A stretch of 64,000 bases of DNA from Cyanophora paradoxa (taxonomy: Eukaryota; Glaucocystophyceae; Cyanophorales; Cyanophoraceae). Each line of letters starts with the position of its first letter. Positions within the stretch are counted from its first letter, which is position 1. The stretch covers positions 62,001 through 126,000 of the forward strand of contig QPMI01000569.1 of NCBI GenBank assembly GCA_004431415.1, written 5' to 3'. The notes beneath the pieces were generated by a model. It did not search any database. It saw nothing but the letters and a program-made list of their open reading frames with translations, and was not told the DNA's origin. Position numbers and translations under genes: made by a program. Below are positions 55,756 to 64,000 of the stretch, piece after piece.

Positions 55756-58700
55756 TTAGATGGCAAACTTCGGGCCCTGCTGCCGCCGCGGCTTGTCCGA
55801 CACCGTCCCTGCGCGCCGCGGCGGTCAGGGCGGCCAGACGCAAGGAGGGATTCGACCCGTTCGAATTTGATCCGAGGCGCGGCGCACCGGGCTTCGTGTT
55901 CGCCTCGGGGCAGTCGTTCAGCTCCTTGGGTACCGCGTTCTTGGTCGCGAGCAAAGTCTGCTTGAGGTCGTACCTGCGCGGGGGGTTGAGCCGCGCCGGA
56001 GGCGGAGGCGGGGGAGGGGTACGCACATGATGTCCGTGTCGTTGAGGGTGAGGAGAGAGGTGGCGGTACCCGTCGCGCCGGCGCGACCCGTGCGCCCGAT
56101 GCGGTGCGTGTACGCTGCGCGCCGGGGGCGGTGAGGGCGGGGGCGCCGGGCCGGGCCGGGGAAGGGGGCGCGCACTCTCGATGGACGAGGGCATGTCGTA
56201 GTTGATGACGTGCTTGACGCCCTTGATGTCGATACCACGGCCTGCCGGACCCGCAGATCAGACACCATAGATCAGGAAAGGGGGTAGGGGCGCGCCGGCG
56301 ACGTCGGTCGCGACCAGAACGTCCACGCGGCGCTCCCGGAACGACTGCGGCGCGAGTGAGGGGGGTACGGGCGCTCGCGGGGGTACGCCGGCGGGCGGAC
56401 GTTCAGGGCCTCCTCGCGCTGGTCCTGCATCTTGCCCGAGTGGATGGCGGCCGCCCGCTTCTGCGGGGGCCGTGAGCTCCGGGGGGGGGGGGGGGGGGGT
56501 CCGAGGGAGGGGGTACCCCGGCCTCGTGGTTGACGCCGCGCGCCACGAAGTCCGCCATCTTCTTCGAGCTGCGCGGGGGCACGCGCGCCTCGGGGGTCGC
56601 TCGGGGGCGGCGGGGCTCGGGGGGCGGACCCGACGAAGATCATGATGGGCGGCTCGGCGCGGCGGACGAGCTCGACGAGGCGGTCCCTGGCCGCCCGCGC
56701 GTCAGGGCGCTCGGAACACGGCGGGGGGAACTCGATGGACGGCGCTTTCTCCCGGGGAGAGGGGCGGGCGGGGCGCGGGGCCCGCGCACTTCTTCTGGGC
56801 CTCGGTGACGACCATGACGACCTGCTTGATGCGGTCCACCGCCTGCCCCGGCGTGCCCACTGCACCCCGCACGCCCCCGCGCCCTCAGCGGAGGAGAGGG
56901 AGGGAGGGAGAGAGGGAGGGGGCGGGCCCTGGATGGTGATGGGGTTGCGGAGGTACTTCTTCGCGAGGCGCTCCACTGAGGCCGGCATCGTCGCCTGCGC
57001 CCCCGCCCCGCCCGCCCCGTGAGCGCCAGGGGAAGGGGCGGGGCGGGGCGGGGCGGGCGGACGGAGAACATGAAGGTCTGGCGGTAGATCTTGAGCGACT
57101 CGTCCATCTGCGCGCCGCTCCGCGTGAGCGGCGGCGGGCGAAGAAGGCGAGCCGAGGGGGCGCGCCTCCTCCTCGTTCTCGGGGCGCAGGTTGGAGGCCG
57201 GCATGGCGTCCAGCACGTAGTTCAGCGCCTGCCGCCCCGTTGCTCGCGAGCGGGGCGGGGCGGGGCGGGCGGGGGCGGGGCGGGGCGCGGGGAGGGGGCG
57301 CACGGGCTCGAATCCGAGCTCGAGCATGCGGTCCGCCTCGTCCAGCACCACGTAGTTGCACTGCGGGGCCCCGCCCCTCAGCCCCGCGCCGAGGAGGGGG
57401 GGCCTGCCCCCGCACCTGGTTCAGCACGATGTAGCGCTTCTCGATGCAGTCCGCCATGCGCCCCGCTGCCGCACGCGTCGGCCCCGGCCCGCGCGGGAGG
57501 GAGGGGGCGGGGGATTAGAGGGCGGCCGCACGCGTGGCGATGATGATCTCGACACCATCGCGCATGTCGAAGCCTGCGGCAGGTGAGAGGTGGGAGGGGA
57601 GGGGAGGGGAGGTGGGAGGGGCGGCTGCGGCCCAAGGCGCGCCCTGCTGCTCGATGTTGATGCCGCCGACGATGGAGTAGACGCGGAGGCCCACGGCCTC
57701 CGCGAACTTGCGCGCCTCCTGCGCCCGCCCGCCCCAGTGAGCCGGGCCGGCAGGCCAGAGCGAGGGGGGGGGAGGGGCCGCGCCTCCTCGATCTGCTGCG
57801 CGAGCTCGCGGGTCGGGGCCATCACCACCGCGTACGGGCCCTCCGCCGCGTTCTCCTGCGTCATCTGCCGGCGAACCAAGTCAGGGGGGTGCAGAGGGGG
57901 GGAGAGGAGAAGGGGGGGAGGGGTAGGACGGACCGGGGGGCAGACGGTCTTGATGTACATGAGCATGGGGATGACGAAGGCCGCCGTCTTGCCTGCGGGG
58001 GGGTACGTTGGAGGGGGGGCGCCGTGAAGGGGCGGGGTGGTGCGGGGGGTACCGGAGCCGGTCTCGGCGACGCCGATGATGTCGCGGCGGGAGAGGCCGA
58101 TCGGGATCGCCTGCATCTGGCTGCGGGGCGGGCGGCGAGGCGGCTCAGCCGAGATCCAGCCTCAGAGGACGAGGAAGAAGGGGGGAGCGGGCGGACATGG
58201 GGGTCGGCTTGTCGTACTTGGCCTTGACGGTGATCGCCTCGTGCAGGCTGGGCTGCAGCTGCGCCTCCTCCCAGTTCCGGCTGCGCGGGCGCCAGCGCTC
58301 AGCAGGCGGCGCAGGCGGCGCGGCGCCTGCGAGGGCCCCCGCACATTGGGTTGGCGATGCGGTTGCCGCGGCAGGAGATCTCGTGGTCCTCCCGCATGAT
58401 GCGCCAGTCGCGCTCCGTCATCTCCTCCAGCTGCACGCGAAAGGCGTCGGAAGGGAGACCCCGGCTCTCGGGCGGGGCGGGCGGGGGCGGGGCGGGGGCG
58501 GCGCGGCACCTTCTTCTCGGACCAGTGCTTCTCCTGCTTCAGGCGGCCGCCCACGATGCCGGCCGTCGAGCGGTCCTTCAGGGCCGCCCCCACTTCGGCC
58601 GCCGCCGGCGCCGCCGCCGCCGCCTGCCCCTCCTCCCCGCCCTCGGCGCCCGCCGCCGCCGCCGCCATCTCCTCCTCCAGCTTCTCCTCCTCCGTCTTCT

Positions 58701-60708
58701 CCCGCGCCTGCCCCGTCCCCGGGTTCAGAGGGGCGGGTGCAGGCCGGGAGGGGGTACGCGCCGGGACGTCGTCGCGCTCCTCCGCCTCCTCCTCGAGCCG
58801 CCGCACGATCTCCTCCCGCGTGCTGCGCGGCAGTCGCACCCCGGCGCAAAGGGGAAGGGGGGGGAGGGGAGGGGGGGAGCTGGCGCACAGCGGGCGCTCG
58901 CGCGGGGCGCCCGGGCCGGCAACGATCTCCGCCCCGTCCGGGACGACGTTCGCCCGGGGCGCGGGGCTGCCCCCCCCGTTGTTCACGCCCAGCCACTTCG
59001 ACTGCGGCCAAAATCAGCGACGGGGCGGGCAGGGAGGGGGTATATGGCAAACCTGATCGTTGCGGTCGACGCCGCCGACGTACCCCCGCCCGAAGAGCGG
59101 GCGGAAGGTGCCGGCGCCTTGCCTTCGAACAGAGGGGACGGAGGATAAGCCAGGATCCCGGGGCCGCCGGGGGGGCGGTTGGGGGGTGCAGGGGGGTACG
59201 GGGAACGCACAGGGGAGCCGCCTCCTTCGTCGTGTCGTCCGACGCGTCCCACGTGTCCATCTGGGGGTACGGCGTTGGCTTCGGGGGGACGGGATAAGAT
59301 GCGGCGGGGTACGGGCGCACGCGGGCGAGCTTGAACTTCTCGGAGGGCTTGATGAACTTCTTCTGGTTCTTCTGCATGCCCATGTACTGGGCCTGCGCGG
59401 GGTACGCGATTCAGCGCGAAGAGGCGCGAGGCGGCGGGGGTGGGGGCCGAGGCGGGGGGGCGGGCCTTGATCGCTGCGACCTCCTTTTCCATCTGGGCGC
59501 GCATCTGTGCCGCCTTCCGCTCTGCGGCCGGCGCTGTGAGGCGGAGCGCGCGGGGCCGCCGCGCTGGGTGCGCCGGGCCCCGCCCCGCGCACCCTCCTCC
59601 TGCTGCTTCTTGCGCTCCTCCTCCTTCCGACGCTCCTCCTCCCGGTCACGCCTGCCGTGCCCGCGTCGGCGGGGCACGCGGCAGCCGGCTGGGGAGAACG
59701 GAGAGGGCGTACCCCCGGTCCCGATCCCTGTCGCGGTCCCGTCTGTCGCGGTCCCGCCGCTCGCGGCTCCGAGAACGGTCCCGCCTGCAGCGGAGCGCGC
59801 GTGAGGGGGCGCGGTTGGTGCGGCGGGGCGTGCGCGCGGCGGCGCACCGGTCCCGGTCGCGTCTGTCGCGGTCGTCGCGGGAGCGGTCGCGGTCCCGATC
59901 GTCGCGCCTGTCCCGGTCCCGGCCGCCCCGGTCCCTGCCCGGCCCGCGTCAGCCGCGCGCAAGGGCAGAGGCGGTGCGCCCTAAGCTAAGCGCTCGCGGC
60001 CGACGATCCGGTCGCATACTACTCTGCCCCGCTCGGCTGCGGCTGGCCCCGCGGGCCGAGCCGCGCTGGCCGACCGCACTCCATCGACCCCCCGGCGAAG
60101 CCGGCGCGTCCACGCACCGGTCGCGGTCCCGATCGTCCCGCCTGTCGCGGTCCCTGTCGCGCGCCCTGTCTGCCTCCTTCTTCTCCTCCTCTGCGCGGAG
60201 CGCGTCGGCGCAAGCATATGAAGCAACTCATCGGCGGTCTCCAGGCGGGGGCGCCGCGGCGCCGACTGTGCAGGGCGCCGTCTAGCTAGACTAGAGAGCG
60301 CACCCTCAGTCTTCATGCCGGTTGCCATTTGCGCGACTCGCCGGTCCGAGCCCTGCTGCGCTCGCATCGCCTCCACCTGGGCCGCTCTCCGAGCGAGAGC
60401 CGCCGCCTCACGTTGCTCCTTGGTCATGAACGTCGGCTGCGCTCTTGAGCGTAAGCGCGGGCGGGAGCGCGGGCATCGTCGTGGTCTAGAGGCTTCGCCG
60501 GCCTTGGCCGCGTGCACGGGCTCGCTCGCACCTTGCTGAGCTGCTTCTCTTGCTCAAGCTTCCGCTTCTTGATCTCCTCGAGCGAGAGCGGCTGCGTACA
60601 TCGCATGTCAGGGCGGCGGCGATGGCTCTGGCTCGCATCGATCGAACGCATTCGATCACTCGCCTCATTCCTGCGCTTCGTGCCCCCGTTCTCGGCCTGC
60701 GCCTCCAT
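55756..60708 (-). CDS. PRP28: DEAD-box pre-mRNA splicing helicase Prp28/DDX23
   Basis: It is a U5-snRNP-associated RNA helicase that swaps U1 for U6 at the 5' splice site. The ATG at 60706-60708 gives [15 protein letters not shown], then [20 protein letters not shown] and [18 protein letters not shown], the diagnostic DDX23 start region. Arg/Asp (RD) repeats lie at 60200-59715, then [28 protein letters not shown] (59370), DTWDASDDT (59255) and [15 protein letters not shown] (59090). [20 protein letters not shown] (58510) and the Q-motif lead to helicase motifs AETGSG/KT (58065/57990), [12 protein letters not shown] (57820), [15 protein letters not shown] (57340), FS/ATMP (57065/57005), MIFV (56640), ATDVAGRGIDI (56310/56235) and [10 protein letters not shown] (56105). 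The C-terminus joins as NTKPG then [19 protein letters not shown] 55756-55758, parallel to the end of human DDX23. Motif Ib is restored only when an intron near 57537 is removed (ATPGRM). The first intron probably has a GC donor (GAG/GCGAGT). Confidence 0.95.
56481..56499. repeat. 19-base poly-G run in a PRP28 intron
   Basis: G on the plus strand, hence poly-C on the sense strand of PRP28. It lies between the exons for [19 protein letters not shown] and the preceding exon. Confidence 0.85.
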
Positions 60709-60890
60709 TGTGTCGGCGGAGCTGCAGCTGCCGGACTGCCGGTACCCCCCTCGAGCTCGCCCCGGGTCGCCCGAGTCGCCCCGACTCTCCCGCCTGCAGC
60801 CCGCCACGGCCGTCTGCAGCCCCATCTTGGTCGCTCAAACGAGCCGATTCGATCGCTTCCGTCTCCTGACGAAGCCCTGCGAATTTAGAG
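60709..60890. promoter_or_regulatory. 182-base shared 5' spacer, PRP28/PfkB divergent pair
   Basis: The two ATGs (60708 minus, 60891 plus) are 182 bases apart, so both promoters and 5' leaders overlap here. No TATA box is apparent. Confidence 0.55.
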
Positions 60891-62789
60891 ATGCCGGCGG
60901 GGAAGGCGCACGACGTCGTCGGCATCTGCACGGCCATGGTATTCCGAGCCTTCAGCCGCGAGGACGCCTGGCGGACGCGCCTGGCTGACCGCGGCGCGCA
61001 GGTCGACCTGCAGGCGCGGGCGGAGCCAGAGGAGCTCGCGGCCGCCGGCGTCGAGCTCGACGTCGGCCGCATGCGCGTGGTGCGCGCGCGTTGTGCGTGC
61101 CGCCGCCCGCGCAGCTGCCGATCGCCCCGGGCGGGCCGGCCCCCGGCGCCCGCAGATCGACCTCTTCGAACGCGGGCACGTCCTGGCTGCGCTCGAGGCG
61201 CGCGGGGGCACGACAACCCTCGCCGGCGGCTCCGTCGCCAACGTACGCCCTCGCCGCGCCCGGCGCCCCGCGGCCCGGCTCGCCCAACCCGTCTGACGGT
61301 CGCCCCTTCGCGGCAGTCGATAGCGACCGTGGGGCTCCTCGGTGGGCGCGCGTGCATGGCAGGCGAGCCGTGCCCCTGCGCCTTCCATCTCCCCGTCGAC
61401 GTCGCGCGCCGGACCGACGGGGCGCGCTGCGGCAGGCTGCGTCGCCCCCGACGGTCTCGGGGACTTCTATCTGGCCGAGAGCGCTCGCTTCGGCGTCCGT
61501 TTCGTGAACAACCGTACCCGTGCGCGCAAGCGCGCATCCCGCTGCCGCCGCCCCCGCTCAGCCCCATGCGCGGGGCAGTGGACGGGACGGGGACGTGCGT
61601 CGTGCTCACCCACGGGGACGGCCAGCGGTCCATGGTACCCCCTCCTCTCTCTTCCCCTTCTTGGCCCTTTCTGACTCCCGTCGCTCAGCTCTCGTACCTC
61701 GGAGCAGGTCTCCCCGCCCCGCTCGCTCCTTCCCCCCACCGCCGACCCCCTCCCGCGCGCCCGGCCCCGCAGCCAAGGACGTGTACCCCACCCCCGAGGT
61801 CCTCGCCGCCTGCCGGAACGCGAAGGCTGTCTTCATCGAGGGGTACGGCGTTTCCGATAGCGCGCCGATCCTGCACCGGTACCCCCCTCGACCGCCCGGG
61901 GCCGCAGGTACCTGGCGGACGCGGGGAGCATCCCGGAGGGGGTACGGAGCGGGCTGTACGAGCTGGCGGGGGCGGCGCGCGCGGCGGGCGGGGAGGCGGT
62001 GCTCTCGCTCTCGGACGCCTCGTGCGTGGGGCGCAACGGGCCGGCCTTCCGCCGCTTCCTGGACGAGGGCCTCCTCTCCGGCCTCTTCGCCAACGCCGAG
62101 GAGGTCCGCCCCGCACCCCGCCCCGCGCAGCGCCCGCGGGGGGTACACACGCCCGCCCGCTCGCAGGCGTCGGTGCTGACGGGAGAAAGGGACCCGCGGG
62201 CGGCCACCGACTGGCTCGGGCGGCGATGCCGCGGGGGCGGTGGCGGCGGCGGCTGGGCGGTTGTCACGGACGGCTGCGAGGCGCGCCCGCCCTCGCCCTC
62301 GCCCACGCCCTCGGTTCAACTTCTTGTTGTTCCGCTGATCGGCATGCGCGGCAGGGCGCGTACGTGTGGTCCAACGGGCACACGGAGAGGGTGCGCATGC
62401 GCTCTCCCGCCAGGCTCGCGACCCTGAATGCCAACGGCCCCCGGCCCTGCGGCCGGCCGGCAGGTCCCCGCTGTCGCCTGCCCCGAGCCCCTCGACAGCA
62501 CCGGCGCCGGCGACGCCTACGCGGTGCGCGCCCCTCCCATCCCCTCCTCTCTCTCCCTACCGGCCGCTCGGCTCTTCTGAGGCCGGCGGGGCGCGGGGCG
62601 CGCGCGGGGCGGGGCGGGGCGGGGCAGGGAGCGGTGCTGTACGGGCTCTACTCGGCCGGGTGGTCCCTGCGCGAGGCGGCGGCCTTCGGCGCCTCCCTCG
62701 CCGCCCGCGTCGTCGCCCGCTTCGGCGCCCGCCTGCCCCCGGGCGAGCCCTACGCCCAGGCATGGCGCCCCGGCGGGGGAGGCCTGTAG
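60891..62789 (+). CDS. PfkB-family sugar/nucleoside kinase, adenosine-kinase-like
   Basis: It transfers phosphate from ATP to a sugar or nucleoside hydroxyl. The ATG at 60891 gives MPAGKAHDVVGICTAM, which joins in phase to VDLQARAEPEELAAAGVELD (from about 61010), then GRMRV-IDLFERGHVLAALEAR (61155), TTTLAGGSVAN-SIATVGLLGGR (61225/61318), the GG-S-AN substrate motif, then GCVAPDGLGDFYLAESARFG (61436) and CVVLTHGDGQRSM (61599). The second half reads VLAACRNAKAVFIEGYGVSD (61800), YLADAGSIPEGVRSGLYELA (61912), LSLSDASCVGRNGPAFRRFL (62002), SGLFANAEEV, AVVTDGCEGAYVWSNGHTER, and the catalytic/anion-hole signature CPEPLDSTGAGDAYA (62485) followed by GAVLYGLYSAGWSLREAAAF (62632). TAG is at 62787-62789. 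The N-terminal pattern resembles the PfkB-type adenosine kinase group rather than ribokinase, but substrate cannot be fixed from motifs alone. Confidence 0.85.
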   Translation: MPAGKAHDVVGICTAMVFRAFSREDAWRTRLADRGAQVDLQARAEPEELAAAGVELDVGRMRVVRARCACRRPRSCRSPRAGRPPAPADRPLRTRARPGCARGARGHDNPRRRLRRQRTPSPRPAPRGPARPTRLTVAPSRQSIATVGLLGGRACMAGEPCPCAFHLPVDVARRTDGARCGRLRRPRRSRGLLSGRERSLRRPFREQPYPCAQARIPLPPPPLSPMRGAVDGTGTCVVLTHGDGQRSMVPPPLSSPSWPFLTPVAQLSYLGAGLPAPLAPSPHRRPPPARPAPQPRTCTPPPRSSPPAGTRRLSSSRGTAFPIARRSCTGTPLDRPGPQVPGGRGEHPGGGTERAVRAGGGGARGGRGGGALALGRLVRGAQRAGLPPLPGRGPPLRPLRQRRGGPPRTPPRAAPAGGTHARPLAGVGADGRKGPAGGHRLARAAMPRGRWRRRLGGCHGRLRGAPALALAHALGSTSCCSADRHARQGAYVWSNGHTERVRMRSPARLATLNANGPRPCGRPAGPRCRLPRAPRQHRRRRRLRGARPSHPLLSLPTGRSALLRPAGRGARAGRGGAGQGAVLYGLYSAGWSLREAAAFGASLAARVVARFGARLPPGEPYAQAWRPGGGGL

Positions 62790-63509
62790 CTAGACAGTGC
62801 GAACGCAGCGGAAGGGTACTCGCAGTGGAAGCGGTGAGCCTCGTCCCTTGATCATAACTCGAGGTCCCCACGTGAGCCTCGAAATGAAGGCCCCCCCTCG
62901 TTGAAAACGAAGCCACGTGCGAACGGATAGAAGCTCGTGATTGGCGGCGGTTTCCCTGTTGCAGCAAGTTCCGAATTGACGCAAGTTGAACGGCCACCTC
63001 GCGGCAACTTGCAAGCTTAATGAATCCTTATGATTGGCCTCTTCAAGGCGGCTTACCCGGCAGGCCCACTGTCTTCTGCGAACGAAGTGGTCTCGCCGGA
63101 GCTGTCGTGCTCACGCGTCGGCCTTTCTGCTAGCAAGCGCGCCGCCTCGCCGGCAGCAGCAACAGCAGACTTCACGAAGCTTCCAGCGCTCGCAGCAGAC
63201 CAGCGCGCGCGCAAAACAGAGAAGCGGCTCCGTCGCCGCCCCAGAAGCTTCCCGAACCCATCCGCTGCGCGAGCAGCGACAGCGCCTTCCGTTGACGTCG
63301 AGCGGGCCGGCAAGGAGCCGGCCGACATTGTAGAACAGCAAGCGAGCTGCGGCGCAGCTCGCAATCGAAGAAGCGTCGCCGCCTAGAGAGTTCAGACCAG
63401 CTGCCGTTGCGCCTGAGCTTGAGCACGCCGCGCCCGGCCCGGCGGTCATCTATTGTCGTCACCTGGGCCGGCTTGCCGGCCAACAGCGTAGGAGAACCAA
63501 GAATCCAAG
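62790..63509. other. spacer between the PfkB gene and the inverted Tmc-like copy
   Basis: 3' flank of the kinase gene, then the 5' region of the third Tmc-like copy. Similarity to the upstream of copy 2 begins near 63460 (a GCCGGCTTGCCGGCC word, then the AAGATGTC start context). No exon was supported between 62790 and 63509. Confidence 0.5.
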
Positions 63510-64000
63510 ATGTCCCGGCGGAGTTCCATCTCGAAATACGTGCGCATGCGCGCGCGTTCAACTTCCGAGCCCGCGCGAGCCGGCGCCGCGCGTGCCGCTC
63601 CGAGCCGCCTTCGTATAACCGCGATTCGTTGTTTAGATTGTTCCTGATCCCGGCATGCCGTCCACGGGCGACGGCGCTGCCGCTGGCGCTGGGCCAGCAG
63701 CGCCATCGCTGTCCGGCGCCATCGCCGCGCCGGCTGCGATGGACAAGCTGGAAACGGGCTCGGTCCATTCGGCGGCCACCGGCACGGAGTCGCAGATCCG
63801 TGCGTCTGCCGAACCGCGCAGCGCGCAGGCCGGCCGGCCGAGGCGGCGCGCGCCTGCCGCGACCGGCCGGCTCGCGCGCGCCCCGGCCTTCGGGCAGCTC
63901 CGGCTTGATCGCTTTCCCCCGCGCGCCGGGCACGCGCAGTGATGGAGATGGAGGGGCTGCAAGAGCGCAAGACGGTGCGCGAGCCTGCGCTGCCGGCCTC
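63510..64000 (+). CDS. Tmc-like membrane protein, third copy, inverted, 5' end only
   Basis: Exon 1 (63510-63539) encodes MSRRSSISKY with a GTGCGC donor. Exon 2 (63636-63799) encodes IVPDPGMPSTGDGAA, then DKLETGSVHSAATGTESQI. Exon 3 (63940-63974) encodes MEMEGLQERKT and is followed by GTGCGC. The exon lengths, phases and protein match copies 1 and 2, but the strand is opposite and the middle of exon 2 differs (GAGPAAPSLSGAIAAPAAM). The gene runs off the right edge, so whether it is intact is unknown. All three copies use different synonymous codons in exon 1, which supports real selection on this protein start. Confidence 0.8.

Noticed and set aside
57530-57550. Defective helicase motif Ib (TRGR instead of TPGR) in PRP28
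   Set aside because: Removing the intron with donor GTGCGG and acceptor GGCAG restores ATPGRM in phase.
59700-60200. CRISPR-like or tandem DNA repeat (CGGTCCCGATCG words)
   Set aside because: The spacing is irregular and the words simply encode Arg/Asp repeats of PRP28; the context is eukaryotic.

Overview
This window is nuclear DNA of a GC-rich, intron-dense eukaryote, most likely a flagellated alga or other protist; the lineage cannot be fixed from sequence alone. Nearly every gene is split into short exons by introns of about 50-100 bases with donors GTGCG, GTACG, GTACC or GTGAG, a CTGAC/CTGAG/CTAAC branch-like box close to the 3' end, and an acceptor usually ending GCAG. Introns are C-rich on the sense strand, so long unbroken reading frames here are mostly shadows. 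Joining exons by phase gives coherent proteins. A sperm-tail PG-rich repeat protein, polycystin/TRP and RyR domains and Prp28 all point to a eukaryote, and the first points to a ciliated or flagellated one.

Layout. 0.1-2.7 kb (+): acidic low-complexity exons, then an STPGR (SHIPPO-like) protein. 4.3-14.3 kb (-) and 16.4-26.3 kb (-): two tandem copies of a large gene that looks like the tiny-macrocysts TmcB/TmcC family (N-terminal multi-pass membrane region, TPR-like helices, Ser-rich linker, further membrane segments). The first exons of a third, inverted copy lie at the right edge (63.5 kb, +). 27.06-27.47 kb: a hAT-like non-autonomous element with an 8-bp target duplication. 27.8-30.9 kb (-) and 50.3-55.3 kb (-): two diverged members of an unrecognised gene family. 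31.3-34.8 kb (+): TRM1 tRNA m2,2G26 dimethyltransferase. 35.8-37.5 kb (-): secreted TPR protein. 37.8-39.8 kb (+): type I membrane protein. 40.5-49.5 kb (-): a polycystin-type TRP channel whose phase-compatible exon chain runs on towards two C-terminal RyR domains, the most striking object here. 55.8-60.7 kb (-): PRP28/DDX23 spliceosomal helicase. 60.9-62.8 kb (+): PfkB-family (adenosine-kinase-like) kinase.

Genes occur as divergent pairs with short shared 5' spacers (30.9/31.3, 37.55/37.81, 60.71/60.89 kb). Functionally the window mixes cilium/Ca2+/membrane sensing genes (STPGR, Tmc-like, polycystin-RyR) with RNA housekeeping genes (TRM1, PRP28). Exon edges quoted to the base were read from splice signals plus frame continuity; all others are approximate.
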